A stretch of 64,000 nt of DNA, taken from NCBI RefSeq assembly GCF_002153605.1, contig NZ_JOPG01000001.1, positions 186,001 through 250,000 of the forward strand, in the 5' to 3' direction. Below the pieces are notes generated by a model. That model was not told the DNA's origin. It ran no database searches and saw nothing but the letters and a program-made list of their open reading frames with translations. Source of the DNA: Acetobacter malorum. GTDB lineage: Bacteria > Pseudomonadota > Alphaproteobacteria > Acetobacterales > Acetobacteraceae. This document shows, one piece after another, positions 52,810-61,305 of the stretch. The position numbers and the translations under genes are program-made. The first letter of the stretch is position 1; every line of letters begins with the position of its first letter.

Positions 52810-53170
52810 AAGGAAGCCACTCCGGTTGTGCGGGCGTGGAGGGAGATTTTTGTTTTTGGAAAATCAGATTTTTGTAAGCCGATATCTGACTTCTGGTGAT
52901 TTCAGGGAGAGTTAGAGCGGATGTGTATGATGACGCACAGGCGCGAGCTGAGAGCTTCCAACTTCTGAAAGAAAGCTGCTCTTTTCTACTCTTTTGCAAT
53001 CATCTCCACAGGCACCCCTGTTGAAACAACAGAGGAGAGATTATGCGCAATGAGGGGAGAATTTAGGGGGTGTGCAGACGGTCTGTGGCTCCGGGCGTGG
53101 TCGGCCGGGAGCCACAGGGTCAGAAAAGACATCTCATCCGGGTTGGGGGAGACGGTCTTTTAAAGCGGCT
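52810..53170. other. Spacer with a strong hairpin, no gene
   Basis: CTGTGGCTCC (53083-53092) and GGAGCCACAG (53108-53117) form a perfect 10-base stem around a GC-rich loop. No T-run follows on either strand, so it is not a standard terminator. The rest shows no gene I trust. It marks the left edge of the lipoprotein cargo. Confidence 0.55.
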
Positions 53171-53716
53171 TTATTTAACCTGAGCTTCGTAACCGAGGAG
53201 TTTGGTTTTGAGGTCGGTTGCGAGCTTTACCAGATCCGCGTTTGTAGAAGTGGCGTTGCTGGCATCAATAAACAGGCTGGTCGTTTTTGTGTTGCTTGCC
53301 AGATAGCGTGCGTAGCTTCTGTCAAACGCTGCACCGTGCAGGCGCTGCATCTGATCAATAATCTTCTGGCTCTGTGCAGAAGGTTTTGCAGCCAGCGTTG
53401 CCGTGCCGGTGGTGGCCAGCGCTGTCAGCTTATCATGGTTGTCTGTCAGGTCTTTGACGATTGTCGGGCTGAGCTGCGCGATATCGCTGCGGGCCGCATG
53501 GGTTTTGGCAAGGTTTGCCAGCGCAATGTGGGTCAGCTCTACATCATTGAGCTTTGTGGCAAAGCTTGTATCCGCCGCCGTAAAGGGAGTGGGTTTTGCC
53601 AGCGCAGGCAACGGCGGTGCGGGCGGCTGACCGGGGTTCATGCAGGCGCTCAGCGCGAAAAGCGAGACGACGAGAGAGGAGCAGGCCAGCACCTGATGAC
53701 GGGACGGAAGCAACAT
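53171..53716 (-). CDS. DUF4142 lipoprotein
   Basis: A 181-residue lipoprotein with signal CSSLVVSLFALSAC (lipobox LSAC) and a helical bundle of the DUF4142 (ferritin-like) family: DTSFATKLNDVELTHIALANLAKTHAARSDIAQLSPTIVKDLTDNHDKL. It ends with LVKLATDLKTKLLGY. The ATG at 53716 is at the start of the signal peptide; an AAAGGAG is 12 bases upstream. The function of the family is unknown; it is chromosomal in most bacteria and is not a virion part. First of three lipoprotein genes interrupting the phage operon. Confidence 0.8.
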   Translation of the reverse strand: MLLPSRHQVLACSSLVVSLFALSACMNPGQPPAPPLPALAKPTPFTAADTSFATKLNDVELTHIALANLAKTHAARSDIAQLSPTIVKDLTDNHDKLTALATTGTATLAAKPSAQSQKIIDQMQRLHGAAFDRSYARYLASNTKTTSLFIDASNATSTNADLVKLATDLKTKLLGYEAQVK

Positions 53717-54041
53717 GATCAGCAAATTCTCCTTTGACCGCAGGGACCGTTTTGCAGGATGACCGAGGGTCTCAGACAGTACAATTAAACAACCCCATGA
53801 TAATAGCGTATGATGGGGAGGAAAAGGCAAGACTAGAGAGAAACACTTTTCATCATAATCGAAATGATATAGAATTGACAATGCAATCAGGATATTAAGG
53901 CGATAGAAAGATATTTGTCAGAAAAGAAATATTTTACGAATTTTCAGATCTCTTGCATTGCAGAGAAAGAACACAGTATAGTAATAGCTCTCTACGGTTT
54001 GGTATAAGTATTTTGGACGTGGTGTGAGGATAGTCGAAAAA
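53717..54041 (+). other. AT-rich spacer between divergent lipoprotein genes
   Basis: This stretch is much more AT-rich than the phage genes. It should contain promoters for the DUF4142 gene and the plus-strand lipoprotein gene. The best candidate is TTGCAT (53953-53958), 18 bases, TATAGT (53977-53982), facing the plus-strand gene. No ORF worth calling. Confidence 0.5.
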
Positions 54042-54638
54042 ATGAAGTGTCGTCTTTTGGGTTTGTTTGCGGTCGCCTCACTCTCTGTCAGCTTAAGCGG
54101 TTGTGGTTATTTTGATTCACGCGCTGCTCATAAAGCACAAGTCACGATGATCGGGATGACCTCCTACGATCTGCAGGCCTGTGCTGGCCTCCCCGCCTCC
54201 ACCAAACAGATTAATGATACGACGCAGATCTTCGTCTATTCCGGCACGCAGCCCGCGCCAAGCTATGGCGGGTCTACCCTTATTCCGGTTGGAGATATTT
54301 CCACCCTCATCAACGTGCTGGGCGGGGGTGGCGGCACGGGCTGTACTGCTGTGATCCGTCTGGATAATGACCGCGTGTCCGACGTGCATTATACCGGCAA
54401 TGATGATGAAATGATTGGCACGGACGGCGTCTGTTCCATTATTACCCGTGGATGTGCGCGCCAGCCGGAAGGCACGATGCAGCGTTCTGCCGGTGGTATT
54501 CTTGGGGTTTCCGCTTTCCATCCGCCCCGTACGCCGCAGCAGTCTACATCTGCGACCTACTCCAAACAGTCCGGGAATGCTGTGCTGAATACAGACAAAA
54601 ACTCCGCACAGCCCGCCATTGTGCCGCGGGCCCAGTAA
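54042..54638 (+). CDS. Putative lipoprotein of unknown function
   Basis: A 198-residue protein with a lipoprotein signal (LLGLFAVASLSVSLSGC, lipobox LSGC). The mature part starts with GYFDSRAAHKAQVTMIGMTSYDLQACAGLP, a small SmpA/BamE-like pattern (helix after Cys, then a beta segment). Cys-containing segments and a Gly run (GGGGGTG) follow. The C-terminus is Ser/Gln-rich and disordered. It is transcribed opposite to the phage genes from an AT-rich spacer with a promoter candidate, typical of a moron. Confidence 0.7.
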   Translation: MKCRLLGLFAVASLSVSLSGCGYFDSRAAHKAQVTMIGMTSYDLQACAGLPASTKQINDTTQIFVYSGTQPAPSYGGSTLIPVGDISTLINVLGGGGGTGCTAVIRLDNDRVSDVHYTGNDDEMIGTDGVCSIITRGCARQPEGTMQRSAGGILGVSAFHPPRTPQQSTSATYSKQSGNAVLNTDKNSAQPAIVPRAQ

Positions 54639-54724
54639 AACACAGATTTAAAAATTTCTGGCTTATGCCGTGGGAGGGGGACTGTTGCTCAGGCGACATT
54701 CCCTCTTTTTCTTTATAGGGGTTA

Positions 54725-55174
54725 TCAGTTTCTTTGTGGGTGTGCCGCAAGCCATGCCTGCAACTGGGAGGCCTGCGCATAGGCTTTATCCGTCACCCAC
54801 CGCAGGGTTGTCTTGCCCTCTTCCGGCGTTAACGTGCCGGAATCCACGTCCTGCCCAACCTTCAGTGACGCCAGGTCGACTTGCAAACGCAGGCTGTACT
54901 GCGCGCCCATGGCCTCCGGCCCATAATGGGCATGGGCCTGATAGATGCAGTTGAACCGCTGATAGGCTGTCCCTTTTGCAAAGGGGTATTTAAAAAAACA
55001 CTCGGAAACAGCGGCGTGCATGTCCCCTCTGCCATGATCATCCACACATCCTGATGCCAGAAGGCAGACAGAGACGGCGGCCAGACACTGTGTCCAGAGT
55101 GGCACACGCAGGCCTTTTATGTGCGTGGTTTTTTTAGGATGCGCTGGCCGGGTGGTTTTTGGAAAATGTTTCAT
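54725..55174 (-). CDS. Putative lipoprotein of unknown function
   Basis: A 149-residue protein with a basic, Pro/Lys-rich start and a signal LAAVSVCLLASGC (lipobox LASGC). The mature region has four Cys and helical segments (AYQRFNCIYQAHAHYGPEAMGAQYSLRLQVDLASLKVGQDVD). The start is uncertain: the ATG at 55174 is the only plausible one before the signal, but no ribosome site is clear. I do not recognise a family. Part of the lipoprotein cassette in the prophage. Confidence 0.6.
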   Translation of the reverse strand: MKHFPKTTRPAHPKKTTHIKGLRVPLWTQCLAAVSVCLLASGCVDDHGRGDMHAAVSECFFKYPFAKGTAYQRFNCIYQAHAHYGPEAMGAQYSLRLQVDLASLKVGQDVDSGTLTPEEGKTTLRWVTDKAYAQASQLQAWLAAHPQRN

Positions 55175-55304
55175 GATCTGGATGGGTAAATCAAAAAAGG
55201 AATACGGAACCTTAAGAGATAAAGAGGATAGCTCCGAAAGACCAGAGAGAACCTGACCCGTCGGTGTCCCTGCCCGCGCAGGCTGCTGCGTGGTGAGCAG
55301 GCGT

Positions 55305-56081
55305 TTAAAGGGCGTTGCTGAGGAGGCTGGTAGCATCCAGTGTGCTGGTCTGGCTTGTGCCCGATGCTGGGGTGAGGGAGGAGGCGGATGTTTGCAGGGA
55401 CTGAGCGGAGACCAGCCCGGTGCAGACTGTTCGGCTGCCCTGCGGGGCCTGCGTCTGAGTGAAACTTTGCGTGCCGGTCAGCCGCACTTCCTGCAAGGTG
55501 ATTTCCACCACAGGCATGGTGATGCCGTGGCGGGCGTCTCGCACCCAGCGGTGGCCGGTAATGCTGACATTGCTGTATTTACGTTCCGGCGTGATGACGG
55601 CGTACAGAGACAGATCTGCTTCCAGCGCGGCAAGCGTATTGAAAAATGTCTTGCGCACATAAAGGGCTTCTATACCTGCAAGGCGTGTGAGGTCCAGACC
55701 GGAAAAGAGGGTCGCTTCCGTGCCGGACAGGCCGGTTTCCGAGCCATCGCACACCATCAGCACGCGATGCTGCCGGGGTGTCTGCACTTTGCTGTAGGAG
55801 AGAAACGCGCCGTCTTCCAATGGGGCGGTGGCAATCGGGCTGCTACTTTCTGCAGAGACTGACATGACACGGGCAGCGGACAGCACGCAGGTGCCGGTGG
55901 AGGTGAAAATGCCCCACTGACCTGCGGCCTGACTGATCATCAGATCATCCAGCACTGTGCCGAGACTGACGGACGCTGCGGCCCGCACACCGGCTGAAAC
56001 AGACTGGCCCAACAGAGCAGGCACGCCGGCGGCAACGGGAATATCCCACACCGAAGGCAGGGTGACGGGCACCATGGGCAT
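55305..56081 (-). CDS. Phage Dit-like distal tail/baseplate protein
   Basis: A 258-residue protein with QWGIFTSTGTCVLSAARVMSVSAESSSPIATAPLEDGAFLSYSKVQTPRQHRVLMV, the Dit-like pattern in which a tail protein connects tube to baseplate. VRKTFFNTLAALEADLSLYAVITPERKYSNVSITGHRW and TMPVVEITLQEVRL follow. AGGAG lies seven bases before the ATG. It is followed by the lipoprotein cassette rather than directly by the plug gene. Confidence 0.82.
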   Translation of the reverse strand: MPMVPVTLPSVWDIPVAAGVPALLGQSVSAGVRAAASVSLGTVLDDLMISQAAGQWGIFTSTGTCVLSAARVMSVSAESSSPIATAPLEDGAFLSYSKVQTPRQHRVLMVCDGSETGLSGTEATLFSGLDLTRLAGIEALYVRKTFFNTLAALEADLSLYAVITPERKYSNVSITGHRWVRDARHGITMPVVEITLQEVRLTGTQSFTQTQAPQGSRTVCTGLVSAQSLQTSASSLTPASGTSQTSTLDATSLLSNAL

Positions 56082-56122
56082 GGGAACGCTCCTTTTAAAA
56101 CTGTTCTGTTTTCAGGGTGTTT

Positions 56123-57586
56123 TCAGACCGTGCCGATGGTGGCGAGGCTGGTGAGGGTATGACTGTCCCCTCCCCCCAGCCCCTGCAAAGCCTGCGCGAT
56201 GGCCTGCGGATTTCCGGACGGGACGGTGATGGTAACCGGGCCGATATGGGTGGTGGTTGTGGGACGGGATGCACTCGCCAGATGTGGTGCGCTCTGCCCC
56301 CCTGCGGCATGCAACAACGGAGAGCCGGGCAGATAGGGCTGCACCGCCAGTGCCCGGCCTGCATGAGCATGCAGCGTGGCGAGGGCGCGGGAGAGCGTGC
56401 GGGTCTGGACCGTGAGTGCGTCCGTGTGAGAGGCCCGGAACGGGGCGTGCCCTGTGGGGACGGAGTTGGATGCAAGCCCGGATGTGCGGCGGTTGAGGCT
56501 GCTCGTGGGAGGATATCCGACGGTGGGTCCGGTCTGAGGCGATTTGAGACTGCTGCGGGAAGCGCGTGGACCTGCGGGTGGAGGGAGCGCGTGACGGCTG
56601 TCGCGCAACGGGGTCCGATGGGGCGTCGGGCTTTTTGCAACACGGTGGGCGGTTTGGGTGATGAGCCGGGTTAGGGCTGTGGAGACTGTGTGTTCTGTCT
56701 GTGTGCGGGAGCCGGAAGGCGATGAGCCGACGGGCGATACGTTGTTTGTTTCTGGTGCAGAAAAGGACTGTGTATGGCGTGGTTTTGCGCGGGTCTTCTG
56801 TTCTGTAGATGAACGGGAGAACGGTCGCAGGAGTGGGTTTTCCGGGGCACTATTGCGGAGCGTTGACGCGGGCTGGACGGGGGCGTACGGCGCGCGTTGG
56901 GTGGCGGTCGAGGTGCTCAGGCGAGTGCGGTGAGAGAGCCTGTCCTGCGCTGGTTCCCTGCGCAACAAAAAGGGTGTGTTGGAAAAAATCTTTGTGGTGC
57001 GCAGATTGGTTGATGATGGCGGGAAGGCCGCAGCCTGTGCGCGAGATGAAGCGCTGAACCCTGAAGAGACATCCGTGCGCAGGGCGTCCAGACCAGAGAA
57101 GCTGGACGGGCCAAAGGATGCGTTGGTGGGCCTGCTGGTGGATGTCACGAATTGACTGAAGCGGGAGGCATGCGTGGAGGCGCTCTGCTTCAAGATTGGA
57201 GAAACAGTTGTCTGTGCAAGGGGGTTTCTGTCCGCAGGGAGGACACGGGTTGCTTGGGTGGCCTGATTGGAGGATGGCGGGGCTGAGGCTAAGGCTTTGC
57301 GGACCGGACGGGGCGCGGTTTGTCCGGCGGAGGTAGAAAGGTCTGCCAGCAGGCGGTTGAGGCCGCGGCCACCGCTGAGGATAGCCAGCAGGCTCACCGC
57401 CTCCCCGCGCATCCGTGCGAGAGCGGACGTGGCCTGCGTGCTGGCCTGCCGGGTGCTGGCGGCTGTCTGCTCCGCGCTCTGGCGGAGTTTGTCCAGAAGC
57501 TGGGTGGTCTGCTTTGCCTCGTTTTGCAGAGAGGTGGTGTCCAGCCCCAGCCGGACGACCAGTTCATCAATCAGCATTTCCGACAT
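56123..57586 (-). CDS. Phage tail tape-measure protein (short)
   Basis: A 487-residue tape measure that sets tail length. It has an N-terminal LIDELVVRLGLDTTSLQNEAKQTTQLLDKLRQSAEQTAASTR coiled-coil start typical of tape measures. The long middle is Ser/Thr/Arg/Pro-rich and disordered. It ends with a C-terminal DGPVTITVPSGNPQAIAQALQGLGG-type domain (IGPVTITVPSGNPQAI). No transmembrane helices are visible, unlike many tape measures. The ATG at 57586 overlaps the end of the frameshifted chaperone reading frame. Length suggests a tail of moderate size. Confidence 0.8.
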   Translation of the reverse strand: MSEMLIDELVVRLGLDTTSLQNEAKQTTQLLDKLRQSAEQTAASTRQASTQATSALARMRGEAVSLLAILSGGRGLNRLLADLSTSAGQTAPRPVRKALASAPPSSNQATQATRVLPADRNPLAQTTVSPILKQSASTHASRFSQFVTSTSRPTNASFGPSSFSGLDALRTDVSSGFSASSRAQAAAFPPSSTNLRTTKIFSNTPFLLRREPAQDRLSHRTRLSTSTATQRAPYAPVQPASTLRNSAPENPLLRPFSRSSTEQKTRAKPRHTQSFSAPETNNVSPVGSSPSGSRTQTEHTVSTALTRLITQTAHRVAKSPTPHRTPLRDSRHALPPPAGPRASRSSLKSPQTGPTVGYPPTSSLNRRTSGLASNSVPTGHAPFRASHTDALTVQTRTLSRALATLHAHAGRALAVQPYLPGSPLLHAAGGQSAPHLASASRPTTTTHIGPVTITVPSGNPQAIAQALQGLGGGDSHTLTSLATIGTV

Positions 57587-58186
57587 GCGCGGCGTTCCAG
57601 TTTCTGACGGACAGGATTTCCAGAAGATCGTAAAGATCTTCACTGTCATAAAGCGTTTTTAGCTCGTGCAGGGTGGCGAGACCTGCGGTGATGACCGCCG
57701 CCAGAGCCGGCGAGACATTTACGCAGCGGGCTGGCTGGGTCTCTCCTGCGCGGCGTCTCCCAGCAAGGCCGCCACCACGGGGAAAAGCTGGTGTACGGCG
57801 GCCAGCAAAAAACCCACATGCAGACGGAAGGCTTCTGCACGGACGAGGCCGAGGGTGTCCGGTTCCTCAAAGTCTGTGGCGATGACGGCGCGTGTTGTAT
57901 CCGGGTGGGCCGGGTCTGGCCGCAGGGCGACGCACTGCATCAGGCGGTCCAGCGCACGGTCCAGCTCGCTTTCTTCCATAAAACCGAAGATTTCGATGCC
58001 CAGACCGGCCAGCCCCGCAACACCGGCTTCTGCCAGATCCGCCCCGATCCGCGCCCCGCCCCGAATGGCGGCCTGAAGGATGTGCCGCGCCCATTTATCA
58101 GCCGAAAAGGCATCCATGCGCGTTAAGACAAACCGTTTGCCGTGATCGGCTCCAGCTTTGCTGTGCGTATAGTCAAGAGTTTTCAT
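57567..58186 (-). CDS. Tail assembly chaperone, -1 frameshift product (206 aa)
   Basis: Predicted long form of the chaperone. Ribosomes read codons 1-127 of the short form, slip back one base at TTTTTTG (57806-57812), and continue in the -1 frame for 79 codons to TGA at 57567-57569. The extension is open throughout and reads AGRRTPAFPRGGG, then SPALAAVITAGLATLHELKTLYDSEDLYDLLEILSVRNWN. It has no ATG, GTG or TTG of its own near the start. Its stop overlaps the tape-measure start, as in lambda G/GT and P2 E/E'. It fills the otherwise empty 57587-57718. Confidence 0.75.
57719..58186 (-). CDS. Tail assembly chaperone, short form
   Basis: A 155-residue helical protein that should bind the tape measure during tail assembly. 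It begins MKTLDYTHSKAGADHGKRFVLTRMDAFSADKWARHILQAAIRGGARIGADL and ends RLHVGFLLAAVHQLFPVVAALLGDAAQERPSQPAA. Position between tube and tape measure and the slippery site near its end identify it. AGGACGCC precedes the ATG at 58186. Confidence 0.78.
   Translation of the reverse strand: MKTLDYTHSKAGADHGKRFVLTRMDAFSADKWARHILQAAIRGGARIGADLAEAGVAGLAGLGIEIFGFMEESELDRALDRLMQCVALRPDPAHPDTTRAVIATDFEEPDTLGLVRAEAFRLHVGFLLAAVHQLFPVVAALLGDAAQERPSQPAA
57806..57815 (-). promoter_or_regulatory. Programmed -1 frameshift slippery site
   Basis: Minus-strand GGGTTTTTTG contains the heptamer T TTT TTG in frame with codons 126-127 of the chaperone. This is the slippery heptamer reported for P2 tail genes E/E'. The in-frame G GGT TTT (57809-57815) overlaps it as an alternative. 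Confidence 0.72.
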
Positions 58187-58206
58187 GCGAGGCGTCCTGA
58201 AGCGGG

Positions 58207-58644
58207 TCAGATGGCGGCGGGGAGGACCCGCTCCCACGTGATTTCAAAATGACGGGCTTCCAGCACCCGGCCCGCAGTCGGCACGCCGACAATGGAGCGC
58301 AGCAGGCCACGCACCATGGTATATTTGCGCCCGATGGCCGGGATCTGAATTTCCGCACCCATGCGATACAGGCCGCGCCGGGCGTCCTGCGCCATGACAA
58401 TGGCCTCAAAAATCAACGCACTTTCACTACTCGCGGCCAGTGCGATGGTCTGGGTGACGGGGTTGGGGATCCAGCCGGCGTTCAGGTAGCCGTCAATGCT
58501 CATGGCGGTTTCGGCCAGTTCACGCGCTTCGGTTTCAAACGCACGGTCGGCAGCATAGTTTTCCAGCGTGATGGGGGCGTTATACAGCCCGGGCACGGTG
58601 ATGGTGTAGACGGAATTTGCGGCTGTAATGTCATAATCGGACAT
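58207..58644 (-). CDS. Phage tail tube protein, DUF3277 family
   Basis: A 145-residue tail tube subunit: MSDYDITAANSVYTITVPGLYNAPITLENYAADRAFETEARELAETAMSIDGYLNAGWIPNPVTQTI, then ILFEAIV-type helix and GRKYTMVRGLLRSIVGVPTAGRVLEARHFEITWE. It lies directly after the sheath gene, the normal order. 26 bases separate them. Confidence 0.88.
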   Translation of the reverse strand: MSDYDITAANSVYTITVPGLYNAPITLENYAADRAFETEARELAETAMSIDGYLNAGWIPNPVTQTIALAASSESALIFEAIVMAQDARRGLYRMGAEIQIPAIGRKYTMVRGLLRSIVGVPTAGRVLEARHFEITWERVLPAAI

Positions 58645-58670
58645 GGGGTCTGGCCTCCTTGCGGGGTTTC

Positions 58671-59831
58671 TTACTGGGCTTCGACAGAGGCCAGGGCGAT
58701 GGACTGGACGGACTGACCATCCATATAGAAAAACCGCCCCTGCACCGTGCCGCGTGCAGCCCGGACGGCAGCAGACGCGGTGGACGCACCGGGCTGCAGA
58801 TACCAGCCGCGGGTGGAGAGGACGGTATCAATACTGCGCCCGGCATCCGCATTGACGGCCTGCTTCTGTGCGTCCGACAGGGTGACGTTGGGCTGAATGG
58901 CCCCGAAGGACAGGGCGGTATCAATCGTGCCCTGCACGGATGTGGCGATCAGGGAATCCCCTACCGCGTTATAGGGAATTTGCCCGGCATTGGAGAACAG
59001 GGTGATGAGGTCATTCTGGAAGCTGGCGTTCATCCAGATCTGGTTGATGTAGCTATCCGCCCAGGAAAACGGGCCGGAGACCGCACCATTATTCAGAAAA
59101 CTGAATGTGGAATCCGTGCTTTTGTAAGACCCGTAAAAGCTGTAGCCGTTCCCCAGCAGAGCCTGTGCCTGTGAGGCGGTGAGGCTGGCCGGGGGGACGC
59201 CGCCATTGTTGCGGAACATCAGGGTGGTGCGGCCACTGGCGCGGTTGGGATTCACGCTCGCGGCCCAGCCAAGGCACAGGGCTGCGGCCAGTGTGCCGCC
59301 ATTATTATCCGTATTGCACAGGCAGGTGAGGCCGGACGTATTCGCCGCTTTGACCGTCGCCCCAAAGCTGGTGGCAGCATTGGTGCTCAGGATGGAGGCA
59401 TCACTATCCTGCACAAGGCCCCAGTAGCGGTTGGGGTGAGCGGCCAGCCATGTGGCGATCTGGGTTTTGGCGGCGGGCTCCGGCTCCTGCGCGAACAGGA
59501 AGGGCGCCCAGTCTGTTGCCTGATCGGCCGCAGTGGAGAGGTAGGTGCCGTAATCTGCCGTTGTCGGGGTGGCGGGAAGCTGGAAAATATAGAGCTTTTC
59601 CGGCGTATCCTGCGCGTTGGTGTATGCCGAGAAATAAATGCTGGCGATGCTGGCTTCCACGGATGTAGCACCACAGGTTGTGGCAACATCCTCCGCTGAG
59701 GTGAATGTGGAAACACCTGATGCAAGCGATGTGTTTGTGGAAAAGACCATGCCGTTCAGCAGGCTGACGGTGCCACCCGGAGAGAGAACGCCCGGTGTGA
59801 CGGTAACAAGGGAACTGATGGGGAGCGTCAT
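58671..59831 (-). CDS. Phage tail sheath, DUF3383 family
   Basis: Contractile tail sheath, 386 aa. N-terminal LPISSLVTVTPGVLSPGGTVSLLNGMVFSTN, a domain with ASIYFSAYTNAQDTPEKLYIFQLP, and a C-terminal domain with INQIWMNASFQNDLITLFSNAGQIPYNAVGDSLI and RAARGTVQGRFFYMDGQSVQSIALASVEAQ. This proves a contractile (myovirus-type) tail. ATGA overlap with the upstream gene. Confidence 0.9.
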   Translation of the reverse strand: MTLPISSLVTVTPGVLSPGGTVSLLNGMVFSTNTSLASGVSTFTSAEDVATTCGATSVEASIASIYFSAYTNAQDTPEKLYIFQLPATPTTADYGTYLSTAADQATDWAPFLFAQEPEPAAKTQIATWLAAHPNRYWGLVQDSDASILSTNAATSFGATVKAANTSGLTCLCNTDNNGGTLAAALCLGWAASVNPNRASGRTTLMFRNNGGVPPASLTASQAQALLGNGYSFYGSYKSTDSTFSFLNNGAVSGPFSWADSYINQIWMNASFQNDLITLFSNAGQIPYNAVGDSLIATSVQGTIDTALSFGAIQPNVTLSDAQKQAVNADAGRSIDTVLSTRGWYLQPGASTASAAVRAARGTVQGRFFYMDGQSVQSIALASVEAQ

Positions 59832-60415
59832 GCGGAAGGGGAACCCTGTGGACTGGTGACATCTGCCAGCGCAAGCCGGGCGGCAGAGGCCATTGGTTGC
59901 GGGAATGAGAGGGCGAAGCTGGCCTGAAGATGCAGGTCGATCTGCCAGTGCTCTTCATATTGCCGCTCACCGTTGACGAAGGGGATCTGGCGGGCTGGCC
60001 CGGCGTAGAGGGGGGCGATGCGCGGCGGCGGGGGCGTTTGCCCCAGTGTGTTCTGGTGAAAAGCCATGAAAAATTCGGCAGCCCATCCGTTTTGAAAGAC
60101 GGTGCTAATGCGCTGGACGTTATCCGCAGCCCCAACCCCGAACAGGCTGACCTGCACTGCAATGTCCTGCTGTTGCAGGATGATCCGGGTGTTGGCGGTG
60201 TAGCGGGTAGCGCTGGTGGCAATCTGCTGGTGCAGGAGCAGCGCCATGAGGGCAAAAGGCCCGTTGGGGGCGGCCATACGGTTTTGTCTGGCCAGAAGCA
60301 CGGGCAGGTCTGGCGGCAGGATGGTTTGTAAAAAAGCCCGGAGCGCCGTGGTGGTTGCTGCCGTTACGGGGGGCAGGCTGACGGACGCTGTCGGGTAACC
60401 AGAAGTTTCGACCAT
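59828..60415 (-). CDS. Phage neck/tail terminator-like protein
   Basis: A 195-residue protein of the connector block: TTTALRAFLQTILPPDLPVLLARQNRMAAPNGPFALMALLLHQQIATSATRY, then HWQIDLHLQASFALSF. Size and place before the sheath match tail-terminator/gp12-like neck proteins. GGAGG precedes the ATG at 60415, inside the end of the upstream gene (52-base overlap). Confidence 0.7.
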   Translation of the reverse strand: MVETSGYPTASVSLPPVTAATTTALRAFLQTILPPDLPVLLARQNRMAAPNGPFALMALLLHQQIATSATRYTANTRIILQQQDIAVQVSLFGVGAADNVQRISTVFQNGWAAEFFMAFHQNTLGQTPPPPRIAPLYAGPARQIPFVNGERQYEEHWQIDLHLQASFALSFPQPMASAARLALADVTSPQGSPSA

Positions 60416-60753
60416 TGGCCGCCTCCCCATGTTTCGGGCTGGCCTGTGACCAGCCATTCCGAGCCTTCAAACACCAGAACATCCCCGCCAAACTGGTGGG
60501 CGCGGTCAATGCCTTTGAGGTCTGCTGGCAGATAGACCACGCGGGTATCTGTGCTTTGGTTAAGCCCCGCGACCTGTGTGAGGTCCGCGCTGGACGCGGC
60601 CTGCACCATGATGCGCAGCAGGATATCCACATAATGCGGGATGACCGTGCCATCGGGCTGTGTGGTGGTGCCCTCCTGCGCACGCAGGGTGGCGAGGATG
60701 GGCGGCGTTAACCTGCTGACCTGTGCGGCGACGAGGCGGAACAGGCTGCTCAT
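60364..60753 (-). CDS. Phage head-tail/collar-like protein
   Basis: A 129-residue protein with a helical start and a beta C-terminal half: LRAQEGTTTQPDGTVIPHYVDILLRIMVQAASSADLTQVAGLNQSTDTRVVYLPADLKGIDRAHQFGGDVLVFEGSEWLVTGQPETWGGGQW. The W-x-V-T-G-Q-P-E-x-W pattern is typical of small head-tail joining proteins. ATGA overlap with the upstream gene. Confidence 0.7.
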   Translation of the reverse strand: MSSLFRLVAAQVSRLTPPILATLRAQEGTTTQPDGTVIPHYVDILLRIMVQAASSADLTQVAGLNQSTDTRVVYLPADLKGIDRAHQFGGDVLVFEGSEWLVTGQPETWGGGQWSKLLVTRQRPSACPP

Positions 60754-61262
60754 ACATCCACCTGAAAGCTGACACTGTTTTGCAGGGTTCCTGTTTCCAC
60801 CAGAGGTTTATCAAACCCTTTATGCCGGATGGTAGCCGGGGCATTGGGCGGGGTGTGGGTCTGGTGGATGGTTTGCGTGATGTCGGTTTGCATGGCCTTC
60901 CCGACTGTGGTGAGCGCCTGTGTGGGCGTGCTGAGGCGTTGGACGAGGGTTTGCTGAGCGTGTTGCGTGTCCCCTGCCCTGCCGGGTGTGCGCAGGCTGG
61001 CCTTTAGCGCGTTTGCCAGCAGGCGGACCCATGCGGTGCGGTGATATGCAACGGTCTGGCGCAGGAACGGCCGGGGTGGGATGACGGTGGTATGCCCCTC
61101 CCTGCCCCGCACCACCGCACCAAATTCCTGCACGGCGGCTATGGCGGCGATGGGTGTGCCGTCTGCTTCCGTCGCCGTTTTGAAAAATCCGGCTTTAACA
61201 CTTGCATTTCCGGCGGACGGCGGGCTGGTGTTCGGGCTGGCGGGGGCGGAAGGACGAGGCAT
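60750..61262 (-). CDS. Phage HK97-gp10-like head-tail protein
   Basis: A 170-residue protein with AAIAAVQEFGAVVRGREGHTTVIPPRPFLRQTVAYHRTAWVRLL and RHKGFDKPLVETGTLQNSVSFQVDV, the P-x-R-P-F-[LM]-R and L-x-x-T-G-x-L motifs of gp10-type connectors. It lies between DUF4054 and collar genes as expected. Confidence 0.82.
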   Translation of the reverse strand: MPRPSAPASPNTSPPSAGNASVKAGFFKTATEADGTPIAAIAAVQEFGAVVRGREGHTTVIPPRPFLRQTVAYHRTAWVRLLANALKASLRTPGRAGDTQHAQQTLVQRLSTPTQALTTVGKAMQTDITQTIHQTHTPPNAPATIRHKGFDKPLVETGTLQNSVSFQVDV

Positions 61263-61305
61263 GAGGGCGATGCCTTATTCTGGAGCGGGATGATGCGGGG
61301 TACGC

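Noticed and set aside
57646-57870. 74-residue minus-strand frame overlapping the tail chaperone end
   Set aside because: It is in the other alternative frame, Arg/Pro-rich and non-conserved in look; the -1 frame gives the protein-like extension.
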